Source: Orbilia blumenaviensis
Taxonomy: Eukaryota; Ascomycota; Orbiliomycetes; Orbiliales; Orbiliaceae
DNA: 64,000 bases
NCBI GenBank assembly: GCA_036872755.1
Contig: JAVHNS010000015.1
Location: 186,001 to 250,000 of the forward strand
Reading direction: 5' to 3'
In this document: piece by piece, positions 11,401 to 23,763 of the stretch
Position numbering within the stretch: position 1 is the stretch's first letter
How the letters are laid out: the number at the start of each line of letters is the position of its first letter
Program-made: the position numbers and the translations under genes
Notes under the pieces: generated by a model
What the model saw: only the letters and a program-made list of their open reading frames with translations
What the model was told of the DNA's origin: nothing
Database searches by the model: none

Positions 11401-13139
11401 GGTGATGTTGAGTGCATAATACCCTTGGTCAGCTTCCTTGCTGCCCAAGGTCTGAGCGGATCTAAGATCGGAAATCTATTTCTCAAGCCTTGTTATATTA
11501 TAGCTCGTTATATAGAGGTTATAAATTCTATTACGATATTGATTCTGTCCTCGGGGTGATAATAAGACGGCATTAAATACGGAGTAATATTCTTTGTATA
11601 CCTTAATGTCCGTTAGCTACAGACCTATTGGAACCCATGCTAACTTAAACTTAATGGTAGAGAACTACCCCTCTTTTCGAACACCGCGAATACTATAGTA
11701 GGTTTATGGTAAAGCAGGGGGAATAAACTTTTGACTAATGGAAATACGGTATGTATCCTGAGTACGCAGCCCCGGCCGAATACAGAACGCACCTCGCACT
11801 CGGCTAACGGTCAAAACCCAGAAAACCGATTTTGTTTTCCTATTCCTGTGTGCGAAGGCAATCCACAGGGCCGTTTTAGCGTAATTGTGGTTACAGAATA
11901 TAGTTGCACAGGTTATTATACCAGAAACTCTAGTAAATTGCAAGGCTGGAGTGCAGGGAAAAGGGAAAGTATCACAATTAATTTGCTGACTTTGATTCTC
12001 GAGAAGAGCGAGGGAATCTACCAAATAGGGTGTTGGATAAGTACGGGGAGGCTAGGATTAAGTTGTGTCACATTGCACGTTCCTGTCGTACAGACGGCAT
12101 CACATGTGTACCCACATTGGAGCACCGAACTCTCCAATTTGAACGGTTGTCTGTGGTTGGCTAGCGCAAGGAGCAGATTGCAAGGTCCTTCCATGGTCGG
12201 AGGACGTCTCTCGGCTCAAGCCCAAACTCTTGTTTTTAGCCCTACGCAACTTCCAACTCTCAGCCCAATGGGGCGGAGAGGATTCGTCTGGCCACTTTCC
12301 CACTTGCTCATCATGTCCCGTCCTCTCCATGTTTCACAAGGCGAGAGGTAAGAAATCCTGTTCGCGATCCCACTCCCTTTGGGCTTTTGCCGTTGATCCC
12401 ACATGTTGAGTGAATATCGAGATCTTGGCGAGCTTTCTTGAACATCAAATATTCGAACTTATCTGCTAAAAATAGCGAGCTGAAGTATAGGTTTCCCAAA
12501 AAAGTTACAATAGCGCAAAAACCGCATCGTCTTGGGATTACAACCAGGCAAGACTCCTATTTCACGATCTTGCTTCGGCTTCTTGATGAGCGCTTCGAGA
12601 TGCATATTCAAGGATTTAACCGAACCCCGAAAGGAAAAAAAGCTAAAAGAAAAGAAAGGCTAAAAAACTATGTTTTTTTGATGATTTGGGGAATTCGTTA
12701 GGCAATAGCATCACGCTCGAGTCAAGGCCACGACAATGAAAATTTGTCTCGTTTTCGCCGTTTCCTAGCCAAGTTAGTGGTCCCGACTGCGAGAGGCTGA
12801 GGGGGGAAAGGTGTGAGGCTTACATATTCGCGCATGAATAAGTACGGTCAGCGAAAACTTATCCTTTATCACCACACACCCCATGGCCCAGGTCGAACAT
12901 ACGTATACCAGCACTGCTCAGCGGGGTTAATAAAGTAAGATGTTTCTTTTAGCGCTAGATGAAAGTGGAGATGCCTGAGTCGCATGGGCATTTCGAAGAT
13001 TTGAAAATATTATTTGGTTCACCTTATAAGGATTGCGTCGCAGTTCGCACGTCGGATTATCAGTCTTGGAAATCCAGATGGCTGTGCTGACCCTCGTTAG
13101 GCCTCTCCCTCTCCAGAACTATGGCCACGGGTTCCCAGG

Positions 13140-13188
<49 letters not shown>

Positions 13189-14600
13189 ACCTCCCCGACG
13201 GTTGAATTGCATAGATTTGAGGCAAATTGTAGCAGGCCCCAGAAAGGAACATGCCGCTTCTCGTAAGAACCGCTTAACAGGTTCCATAGGCTTTTCGACC
13301 CATTTATCCCATGACCAAGGGAAACCCACCCTAAGCTCTTGGCGATGTGGATTTTCTTATCGAGATTCAAGCTCAGGGACCTTGATGGAGAAGACCCCGA
13401 GAAAGGATCCATTCGGATGCTAGACTACTGGATCAGAGCTAAGAAAAATCTTATTTGAGGTGATGTGAAGCACAAATATTCAGTTTTAGGACATGAAGGG
13501 GGAAAATTTTCGAGAGCTGGACTGGTGACGATACAGCAGTATTTGTATACCGTCGCCGGCTGACATTGAGACATTCCATGAATTCATATCGGCACTCGTA
13601 TCCTCTCTGGGCTATCGATTTGCAGATGCCCGAGCGGTTCTGCGCAAGACATTGCTGCAGGTAACCAGTCAGATTCTCGCGTTCGCAACCCACCCTCTCG
13701 CCGGTACGGTCCAGCCCAGTGGGGTTGGGCAGCCCATGGCTGCAGGGATGGTGTGCATCTACTTGATTGGATGACATCTGGCTGCGTTCTTTCCTCTCGA
13801 GGCTGACGCTCCGAAGACTAAGACTAAGAACCTCCCTTGAACCCTTAGCCCCAAAGCATGACCCTTTTGTACCTTTGCTACCTCTGCCTGTAGAAACCGT
13901 CCCCGCCTCTCTGTCTTGGTTTAAGGATGTTGAGAAACAAACTGTGCATTCGATTAGTCTCCAGGACTGAGGGATCGCTGAGTGCCATAATGCAGGGTGG
14001 AGTTGAGGCGGCCATCGACAGAGATTGAGCTCGCCTTCAGAGCCAGTCCTATGCAGGCTTCCTCAACTTCCCAGGTTGAGGCTAGTTATACCCAAAGCAT
14101 GGGAAGAGATTTTGGCACCTGAGATGGTGCTTTGGCTTTCGATAGCATCATAATCCTCGTAGGTTTTATGGAGTCGCAGGACCAGGATATCAGCGCTGGG
14201 TGAATGAAAGAAACTGGATCGAAGACATCGAACCCAGTTTGGGGTTTCCCCTCAATTGCTTAATACCAATTATTAATCGGGCTTCTCCTGCCTCAAGGTT
14301 AATGGAATGGTATGGTATAGTATGTATGTCTATGACCCCGGCTGTATCGCCCGATGGTTGGTATTAGTCTATCGTTGGTTCCCGCAGCTCGACATCATAT
14401 GGAGCAATTTTTAGAGCTAGCAAGATTGGGCCCATTCTCTTTCCCTTTTAAATGTGTGCTGCTGCCCACCCACTCCAGTCAGCCCAGCCCTAGCAGAACA
14501 TCCGAACCCGACACCGTTTGATTGAGCATCGAACTAATTTAATGACGATTGAGGTTTCTGGCAAGACTAAAAAACGACAATAGGATTCTTCTTCAGCCAA
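8412..14600. other. Gene desert
   Basis: Several open frames of 100-200 codons occur here (for example 11062-11559 and 11731-12351). None has family resemblance, a plausible composition or a credible splice partner. A 47-nt poly(A) tract sits at 13140-13186. No transposase, reverse transcriptase or tRNA was recognised. The stretch may hold decayed elements or non-coding transcripts, but nothing in it can be named. Confidence 0.5.
13140..13186 (+). repeat. Poly(A) tract of 47 nt
   Basis: This is an uninterrupted run of 47 A on the plus strand, the longest homopolymer in the window. It could be the tail of an old retroposed copy, since it is preceded by ordinary sequence (CTATGGCCACGGGTTCCCAGG), or a simple slippage expansion. 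No flanking target-site duplication was made out. Confidence 0.9.
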
Positions 14601-17600
14601 ATCATCGAGCGGGCCAATAAACCGAACACGACGGAGGCGTCCAAGCTACTACATACTTAGTACCTACTTAGTACTATTAAATTCACGGGTAAAGGTACGT
14701 ATCTTTTATTATTACGCAGTTCGGCTCGACTCCTCCAAACGATCACGATGTCCCAATATTTCTTTTTCATGAAAGGGTTCTCCACGTTCAGTTGCAACAA
14801 GGCCATGTCTTCGCAATACGGCCCTGTGGAGTCCACATCTTAGGCAGGAATCAAAAGAAAAGAAGCTTCCCAGTCAGAATCCAAGGAAGAAGAAAATAAC
14901 CTTTGATGAAATTGTAATGGGGCCTTTTTTTTTCCATCCCACTTTTTTTTTTTTCCTTCCCTGGCTGCAGCTGGCACACAAGGCCATACAGAGGGCAGTA
15001 TGTAAGGCATAATAAAGGCCCTTCGCATACCTTCAGTCAATCGCTGCATATGCCTTCACACATTTTCTTATTTTCTCTCGTCCACACCGATTGTAAAGAG
15101 GGAGGAAAGAAACGAGAGAAAAAAAAAAAAAAAAAAAAAACAAAAAAACAAGAAGCACCCTTCAGTGATCCGGATATCGTTTACCCTTTGAACGGGCTTG
15201 TTCCCAGTGCATACAACCCCTGCCCGCCCTGTGTTTTGCTTCTATCATTACCGCAGCTCGCGTATGGCCTGTATTCGACAGGTAAAAGGTAAGAGAGACA
15301 GCAGCTAAAAATCCCAAGACAAGACGGTTGTTCATGCAGAGTCGAATGAATTTTTATTTTATTCTTTTCCAATTCGCATTCTCATCTGCAAATTTACATA
15401 TGGCTCTCTCTTCCTTTGCAGTATATACGAGTCCTCAGGAAGATATTGTTAGTGATATTATACCGATCACAATTTTTTCTGGTTCGAGTTTACGTTCCCC
15501 ATCGTCATCATCGTCATTATCGTCGTCTATTATCATCAGAGTCGGGTTAACCACCCCAGCGCTGATAATACTGTCCTCCCCACCCCCAAAGTTGATCAGA
15601 GCCCCAACCTCACTCGAGCTCGAGTACTCCCCATAATCATAATCACATCGAACAGCTGTCATTCTCCACTTTTTATTTCCTGCCCTACTGCGATTTCTTT
15701 CTTCGGATGGCAATCACCTGAGCTTTCTCTTTCGTCTGATTATCTGTCCAAAAGAAAGCAGTTCAAAAATCAGGAATCCCTTTTGCATTTTTATTCCCGG
15801 CCGTCTGGGATGGTTTTGCGAATTTTATCGCCGAACAACTATTTCTTTCCCCCAAAACAATAATAGAACTGGTGCTATAGACTGCATTTCCTTTCATTCG
15901 CTCGGTCTTCTTCTGGTTTTGTCGTGCTCGCTTCCCGGCTGGTGCTTCCCCTGCACAAGGCCTGCTGCTGCGTTTTACATGCCGCAATCAGAATAGACGA
16001 CGTTACTCGTTAGTTAAGCTCGGTCGAGTCAACCTGAGTGCCCGGGCAAGGGGTCTTCTCAGCCTGACCCCATCTGGCTCTGGCTTGCATTTATCATTAG
16101 TACCCTGCTAGCTGCTATTTCTTCGAGTCGAACGCCCTTCTTGCTCTGCTATTGTGATCCAAAGGTCGAATCCGTCCCAGCAATCAATCAATCCTTTGAT
16201 TCTGACTATAAGCGACTACTGCCTAGAAATCTCGACTCCTTCAAACTCCCGGAACTCTCACAGCACGTTCGACAGTCTGAGTGAGACAGTAACGTCCCCC
16301 AGACGACTCTTTCCCTCGCATTCCAATTCCAAAAAAAAATAAAAATTGTCTGGCCTTTTGGGGGTTTTGTCATTCGCGTCCTTTTTCGCACTCTGACCGG
16401 GTAGTTTGAGCATCTTGCCGAGTTCAAAAGTTTTGCTGCTTCGCTGCCACTTTTTTTCAGCTCCACCAAAACAACATCGCACGACACTCCCCCAAAACAA
16501 CAGCTCCCTTATCCGCGGCACCCGATTACCGATACTCCTCACATAATATTAATTCCAAGCGCAGTTTCTAGAATTCCAGAGCTATTCATATTCTGCTTTT
16601 TTTTAGCATTTGGCATACCCGGCGCATAGATTTTGTTATAATAATTCGGCCTCATCTGTCTGGATATCGCGCAATCTCGATCATCCCGCCTCTATATTCA
16701 AGCATTCTCTGTACACATTTTCTGGCTCAACATCCGTTCCAAAGCGACTTCGATACCCTCAATTAGCGAGATTTCAAGATACAGCTCGGTCGTTTCGGAC
16801 ACTTGTCCACCCTTTTTATTCATTTTGTTATTTTATTTTACCTCTTTGATTTTTAATTTTTGAAACCTGCCCTTCTTTATCGGATCAACCATTATCCTTC
16901 TCTGTTTATCCTGCGACCTTGGTTCCTCGGATTCCTTACTTGCCGTCGCCCCTCAACGAAACGACCCGTTTTATTCTTATTTATTTTTTGTTCAGCCCGA
17001 CCAGAAGAGCATTTTTTCTCTTGGATCTCGAAAAAGAATTGCTTTTCCTCAGATACTCGAGCTTCCATTTTGTTCCCTGCGCGGTGGGACTAAGCGTACC
17101 AGATGCAGAAGGACCAAATTAGCATTCTTGGTTGACGTAGAAACATATCTTCGTTTCTACTTAGGACAGGAAGATTGATCCACTTCAGGACAGCGTCATT
17201 GCACGAAACCGCCAGTTTTTTTTTTTTTTTGTTTTTCGTTTCCACGGATTTTTGATTGCAGCTGCTCTGTCAGCACACACCGACATTCGGAGCGCGAGGA
17301 GGACTTGACTCGTGTTTGGGAGGAATTGGACGGGAGGGAAACTATTGCCTAAGGGAGGTTGGAGGAGAAATCCAAGTCAGAAAAGAAAAGCAAGATTTAT
17401 ACGACTAGGCTGAGAACAGCGGGAACCAAAAGGGAACTTTTTGTAAGTGACAGCAATCCTCAGGTCTTGGGCAATTAGCTTAGCCCGTTTGCCTCCGCTC
17501 CATTCCACACACACACACCCCAACTTCGAGCCTTACGCCTTATCGTAAGGCTGAAGCTGAAGAACGTCCCTTTTAGCGTCATCAAAGTCCAGGTTGCGCT

Positions 17601-17974
17601 CGCCGTGATCTTGTCTTTGCTCTGAATCCGCTTCCCGTTGCCTCGCCATGCTGATCGCAACACCCCAACGCAATTCCCTGCCTGTCATCTGCTTGTTCAG
17701 GTGAACTTCAGCCGTTCTAACATCGGCGGATGACTCTCTCCCACCCAGGCCTCTGAGCTTAGCAATATAGCAGTCTGTTCCCAAGTACCATTGAGTGCGA
17801 CGTATGAAATTAACACTGTTTCGTAGCCTTCTTTTGCTTGTTTGCTAACTTCTCGATCTTTTTCATTCAGTCCGAGTCTGGCCGTCGAACGATAATACTA
17901 CCCGAAGATCATTTCCCTTCTCACTTTCTGGTTCGAGTTCGAGTTTGAGTCCAAGTGCGAGTGCGGGTTTGAAC
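14601..17974 (+). promoter_or_regulatory. Probable promoter and long leader of the C2H2 regulator
   Basis: The plus strand becomes pyrimidine-rich from about 15.3 kb to 17.2 kb, with many TTTTC/CTTTTT runs, a 22-nt poly(A) run at 15119-15140 and a GTC/ATC-rich microsatellite at about 15500-15540. Fungal regulators of development often have long pyrimidine-rich 5' leaders with small upstream reading frames. A CATTCAG acceptor at about 17871-17877 would allow a leader intron just before the coding start. This is inference from composition only. Confidence 0.4.
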
Positions 17975-20030
17975 ATGAATATTCAACACAGAATGGCTTC
18001 TCCCCAGCCCATGGGGGTCCCTGATATCAGGGTACAGGATCACTACCAATCAACCTTTGGAAGCGACTCCCGATCGAGGACGCTGCCTCGAGCAATTCCA
18101 AATTCCAACGATGCCCCACCACCTGGTATCCCATCAATGGAGGCTCCAGCCTTCATTTTTGGGGACTATAGACATAGATTACCTTCCCTTCCATCGGTAG
18201 ACCTTCCTTCTAGTACACCAACAGATTCTCGAAAAGGTGGTATCTCGAGTTTAAGGGAACGGATGCATGCGTTTGATTCCATGCAAGTCGATAGCCCCCC
18301 AACAGACCACTCACGATTACCCCACGCTACCCCATCTTTCGAGCCGCGTGGCGGTTTTCCTGGCGGACTCGGCCGTGTCGAGGAGTACCGACCACGACTT
18401 AGCAATAGCGTAGCATCCACGAATGAGTGAGCCGCCAATCCCTGTCATAGAATTTTTCTAGAAACCAACTAACATCTTAGCAGCAGTTTGAAGAGCTCGC
18501 TAAGCGAAGCTATGAGGAAAACTTTTGATGCTTATGACAAAGGACTAGTACAGAAGCTGAATTCCCCAGTTTCTTCAATTGCTTCAAATGGGGCGAATTC
18601 TACAAGTCATTGGGGTAACCCGCCATCGTTTCTGCACCGCGAGGAGAGAAACAGCTCTATCAGTTCGCAGTCCAGTCTAGCACCGGGGTACAACAAGGAC
18701 CGTTCACCAAAACTGCCCAGTGTTTCTGATCTGACATCATTCCCCTCGTCGCCTGCAATCCCCGAGGCGGCTTCACAATGGCCAAATACTACATCAAGCC
18801 CCTTTGAGACTGGATCTCGGTCTGGTTTTTCATCTTATAATGATAGGGGCGACCGAAGTCCCGGCCAGTCGCTCTTGGCCGAAGGTTACGAAAAGGACCG
18901 GAGGACAAACAGTTTTAGCTACATGTCCGCCCCGGACCGAGTGAAAACTGAGCGCCTAAGTCCGGAAGGCCGATATGGCGATGAGGATATTTCAATGGAC
19001 GATGCGCCCCCGCGGCCCAGCGGATTTGAATATCGCAAATCCCCAGTGTCCCATCCAAGCCCAAGCACAAGATATGCCAAATTCAGGTCTGGGCCTTATT
19101 CGCCAAGAGAGGACAGATTCAGCTCGGGCAACCTGGAATCCCGAAACCGATTCTATAATAACGATAGCTCGGATCTCAACCGTGTTACAATGAGCGGTGG
19201 CCTTAATTTTACCAGCCAGAGTGGACCTGCTGGGACTAGGTAAGCTGACACCAATATTACATCCTATAGTACAATCACTAATTTCGTAGTGGTTCAACAA
19301 GAGCAACATATGGAAGTAATGGTAGCGCTCATCCTCCTAAGTCGCCAAGTGCTTTCTCCCGTGGCCACCAGCGGACTATCTCCGAAGCTGTTGAACGTCA
19401 ACAAGCAAGTGAGGCTGCTGTAGGGCCAAAACATCATTCGGCACCTAAGTTACTGGGTGTTTTGATGTGCGAGTGTTGTCCCAAAAAGCCAAAGAAGTTC
19501 GACAACCAACTCGATCTGAAGTAAGTTAATGGAATCTTTTTGCTTACGAATCAGCGGCTAACCTCCTTAGGATGCACGAGCTGGAGAAACAATATGGGTG
19601 CAAGTACTGCACTCACCGTTTCAAGAACAAGAATGAAGCGGAACGACACCAAAACTCACTTCACCTCCGAAAACACTCCTGGTGCTGCTCTGCAATCGCA
19701 AGCACGCCAGAAGCAGCGTTCCATCCAAACACAGCCAAACACAGTTGCGTCGATGTCTGCGGATACTGTGGAGACGAGTTCCCCAATCCACCGGACTGGC
19801 AGGCACGGCACGATCACTTGAGCGAAGTGCACAAGTTCGGTGAATGCAACCAGAATAAAAAGTTCTTCAGGGCCGATCACTTCCGGCAGCACCTGAAGCA
19901 TACACACGCTGGAACTAGCGGGAAGTGGGCCAATGTTCTGGAAAATGCCTGCAAGAGGGAGGTACCAGAACATGAGCAACACCCGGACCCAGTCATGCAT
20001 GGAAACATGATGTCAGAAATTATGGATTAG
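17975..20030 (+). CDS. C2H2 zinc-finger transcription factor
   Basis: Four exons, 17975-18426, 18481-19239, 19290-19520 and 19571-20030, encode 633 aa; introns are 54, 50 and 50 bp. Residues 1 to about 455 are Ser/Pro-rich and disordered, as in an activation or regulatory region. The C-terminal quarter holds the DNA-binding part. A Cys-rich start (MCECCPKKPKKF) leads into a canonical finger C-x2-C-x12-H-x4-H (CKYCTHRFKNKNEAERH...). A second, wider finger (CGYCGDEFPNPPDW...H) and a CNQNKKFFRADHFRQHLKH segment follow. The PPDW...HL..VHKFGECNQ.KKFFR block is typical of a Pezizomycotina family of C2H2 regulators; targets cannot be told from sequence. The start is the first in-frame ATG. Intron 1 ends in three tandem acceptors (TAGCAGCAG). 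Confidence 0.9.
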
Positions 20031-21606
20031 GGAATTCATTCACTCGGTACATATTATTTGGTTGTTTCAATACAACAGATACCCGAATATAATTTTCGAA
20101 TTTAGCGGGTGGTCAGAACTTATTTGCGACATACCCTCGTGTTTTAAATCTACAATGGCTTCAGTACCCGCCTTGCCTTTCAACATCTAATTTGGGCCGC
20201 GTAACGACTTAACGACTTCATTCTAATTTTTAACCCAACAAACTAGTACGTTCAGACAATCAACGCAGTTTTCCGGGTTTTATCAAACGTTTTCGAATTT
20301 CTCGCCTCTACTACTTGTTACATCATTCGGCGAACCTTTTCGAGTCGCTCCTCGGTATTTTCTGGGAGCTAAGTTTATTGTTGAAGTTAAATTTTTTTTA
20401 CTTTTTTTTAGATTTTATCTATATACCAATGATATCCAAAGGTCCAGGGAAAGAATTACCGCCATGAATGCGGTTCACTCGCTGTTTTATCGATACGATA
20501 CTGGCTTTGTTTACAGCGCACTCGTTTATCTCTCATTACAGAGATCTATCACACTGTTCATATATAGCAAACCACCTACAGAAGAAGGAGAAGAAGAAAA
20601 AAAAATCTGCCCATGGCCCCGTCATGTCATCCGCCGGTGTTGAGGTGTTTTGCTTATCGTTACTTTCGAACCGGCAATTTTGTGGAAGGCCGGTGCACGG
20701 GTGGTATCGGCGAGCGGTCGATACAGACCTTGTTTCCTCATATTTTCATATTTCATTACTATCTAGCATTTCACGACCCAACAAAAAATCTTGATGCCAC
20801 AGTGTATTTTCCTTTCTTTATAATATATTTCATTTATACTATCCAAGCGATATCTTTTTCTTCTTCTTTCCCTTTTATAAGTACTTCTATGCTCCCTTCT
20901 CCCCGATCGACCCAAGTATTTACAAAATTTCCTACCGCAACCCTTTTTCGGAACTTGCATCCGGACCTCCAAAAAAGACTTTTCTTAAACTTTTCCACGC
21001 TTTTATTCGTTTCATTTCTTTTCTTTTCGATTCTTCGAAGCCTCAGACCTGTACCATGATTCTGCGCATCTTCTCACCCCAATACTCTTTTCTATTTTCA
21101 TCTTTTCCTCCGATGTATAATAATTTTCTATTTTTTGTGTGTTTGAGTATTAATTATGCCTAAATCTTATGACTGTCGACTTTTAGCGTTCATGCTTCCT
21201 GATATGTCCCATTCCTTGCTGTAGATGGTGGGAAAGAACTAGTCATCGCTACGTATACCTAAGCATAGTCTCGCGGTCACAAGCAAATTATCATACAGTC
21301 TGGTTTGAGTCATATAATTATTGTATTGTGTTACGGTGCTATCCCATTTCTCAAAAAACTGGCACTCCCATCTAAGCCAAGGTAACAGCCCTTGAACATA
21401 GCAGAGAGTATTATTTCCAGCGTCTATTGAACCCAGACGCTTTTATTCCACACACACACAGAAGTCTAATAAAAGCGCTCCCTGTACCCCTGTATAATAC
21501 CAAAACCTGTAGTCTAAAATAGTGGATACGCTACACAATGCCCATAAGGTCTAAAGAAACCCATACGTTATGCTTCGTTTCTTCATAAAAGAAGTGTGGG
21601 TTTGGA
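20031..21606. other. Convergent intergenic region
   Basis: This lies between the 3' ends of the C2H2 factor (plus) and the TatD gene (minus). It is AT-rich with TTTTC-rich tracts near 20.8-21.1 kb. An open frame of 148 codons at 20613-21059 is low-complexity Phe/Ser and is not supported as a gene. Confidence 0.5.
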
Positions 21607-23139
21607 TCAAGCGGTTTCCTCTGGAGGGCCGTTTTCTTTCCATTTTTGCTGCAGGGCAGCGGCTTCATCAAATCTAAACATTGTCATGGAGTTTTCCCAT
21701 GATCTGCTCGTGGATTAGTATGCTTGTTCATCTGAAAGCAGAGGCGGGAGAATGAATAATATGAAAGCTTACCGCTCGCAAACCTCCTCGAACTCGACAC
21801 CTTTGACTTGGGCAATAACCCACGCAACACCAGCGATAGCACATGGCTCATTACGGCCCTTGACTCTCAACCCGCTCTGCCATTTCTCCTTCTTAACATC
21901 CTTTGGAATTCCAGTGGCCAAGTGCTCCGGCATTGTTTTCAAATACTTTGCGCTCGCATGAGTATTTCTGATCTCACACCATGGCCCATCAGTTTCGATC
22001 TGCAGTCGCTCCAATGGAACTTCTTTAACGACTGCCAAGTTTTCTTCCGTTTTTAGAGAACACCCATTAATCCCAATATCATACCCATGCTCAACAAGAA
22101 TCTTCATCTCTTCAAGCGTCCCCGTAAAAGAATGCACCAACCCCTTCCTTGGCAAATTAGCTTCGAACAACAATCTATTAAAATCCTCCTCCGCGGCTCT
22201 CGAATGCAAGAAAAGTGGTAAATCAACACGTTCAGCCATACGAAGTTGTTCTTCAAAGACTCGGAGTTGTGAATCTTGGTCTGAGAGGAAGAATCGGTCG
22301 TAATCTAGGCCTATTTCTCCGAAGGCGGTCACGGTACCTTGTTGTTTTCCTTTCAGGGCGAGCTGTTCGACGGGTTGGAGGAGGGTGCGTAGAGATTTGG
22401 AGGGGTTGATTGATTTTGTGACTTCGCTGGCGCAACAGGGGTGGACACCGACTGTGGCGAATATTGTGCCAGCTGTATTTTTGATATGTATATAATTAAT
22501 AAACTTCGTCCTTTTTTCACCCAATTCTGGTGAAACAGCAGATACATACGGTATTTCTCAGCAAGCTCGATAGCTTGGATGGAATGCTTGTAATCGGAGC
22601 CTGTGACCATTAGTTTCTTACAACCAATGGCCTGGCCACGGGCGATGACTGATTCGAGGTCGGTTTCGTGGACTTTTCGACCATGGTAGAATCCTTGATA
22701 TGTCATATCTGTGAGGTTGATGCCGACCTTTTAATTACCCCCCGATGCATATATTAGATATGGGTATATCCCTTTGTACTGTATTATATTACCTTCAGAG
22801 GTTAGGAAGGGCATAGCATACATCAATGTATCGAGGTTCGTAGCGAGATTCTGATTCTTTATCGTTTTCTGTGGATGGCCCGGCCGGGCTGGAGACTGGT
22901 AGGGATGCCATTGTGGGTGTAGAACTGTCTCCGACCATAGCCTTGGAGACAAAACTGCGAATAGGGAGTGAAAATGAAGATGGGTGCGTATATGAAAACG
23001 AGGATTGAGATGAGAGAGGAGAAGTTGTTATGTTATGGTGATGATAGACTGATCTTTTTGAAAAAGATGAAAAAGATAATATAAATTGAGGTCGGGTGAG
23101 CTTCGCTAGAGAATGCTTATATGCATGAATTGCGATCAT
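21607..23139 (-). CDS. TatD-family metal-dependent DNase (TATDN1-like)
   Basis: Four exons, 23139-22822, 22727-22550, 22472-21773 and 21703-21607, encode 430 aa. TatD enzymes are TIM-barrel metal-dependent 3'-5' nucleases acting in DNA repair or degradation. The joined product reads YIDVGINLTDMTYQGFYHG (first splice inside), as in eukaryotic TATDN1, which keeps INLTD where bacterial TatD has an HxH pair. Further metal-site motifs are GEIGLDYDR (Glu about 218), LFLHSRA (His about 255), GLVHSFTG (His about 279) and ETDGPW (Asp about 327). The end, ENSMTMFRFDEAAAL, is on a short last exon. The first 67 residues (IAIHAYKHSLAKL..., rich in Ser and His) may be a mitochondrial presequence; in-frame ATGs at residues 68 and 77 offer shorter forms. 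The gene is divergent from ALG14. Confidence 0.92.
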
Positions 23140-23763
23140 GAGATTTCTACGCCTTCAAAAGGGGGCGGATAGGAAGTGGTATTTATAGACTTTCCCCCCA
23201 GAGTCTATAGTTGTAGATGCTTGAAGTTGCTTAGAGGCGCAATCTAAAAAACTTTTTTTTTCGGAGTATGACTCAAAAGTGCGATACTTCATATGCAAAA
23301 ACGGTCCTGCATGCAGAGAGACCTGGGCTTGATCTTACGCCGTCTTGTAGAGAATGGCAGCAGTGCGACAGTAACTGTAATCAAGGGCCTGTCAGTATAT
23401 TCTATCTTCAGATCGATCGAGTGCAGGGGTTTTCATACCGTAGAGCGCCTGGATCTCGAGGCTTGAGGAGTGGGCAGAGATGTTGGATTTTTATGGTGTT
23501 TTGGAATTTGAAGGGCTGAGGTTGGGGCTTCCCGAGCATCTGTCGTTTAGCTTCCCGAGCATATTTATAGATCGGGAAGGGCTCCCGAGACAGCTTCCCG
23601 AATTTATTTATGCCTCCCCGGGGCAATCTGTCGCCAAATTATATTACTCGGAAAAACGTCAATTGAACAATTCGTTGATATTTTGAAAACGTGTCGTTGG
23701 CCTACTTCTGCTTCCTATCAACAAGGGACGCCGTCGAAAAGTCTCGTCGCGGCTTCACCAACA
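23140..23763. promoter_or_regulatory. Divergent TatD/ALG14 promoter with CTTCCCGA repeats
   Basis: This 624-bp shared upstream region contains GCTTCCCGAGCAT twice, at 23527-23539 and 23550-23562. A third GCTTCCCGA lies near 23593-23601 and an inverted copy (TCGGGAAG) near 23572-23579. The repeated core could be a transcription-factor site; its identity is unknown. Confidence 0.45.

Noticed and set aside
11062..12351. Two plus-strand open frames of 165 and 206 codons in the gene desert
   Set aside because: They have no recognisable domain, atypical composition and no credible splice partners; chance frames of this size are expected in 64 kb.
13033..13423. Poly-Lys and poly-Phe frames over the poly(A) tract
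   Set aside because: They are produced entirely by the homopolymer.
20613..21059. Plus-strand frame of 148 codons ending in Phe/Ser-rich sequence
   Set aside because: It arises from TTTTC-rich DNA and has no recognisable protein features.
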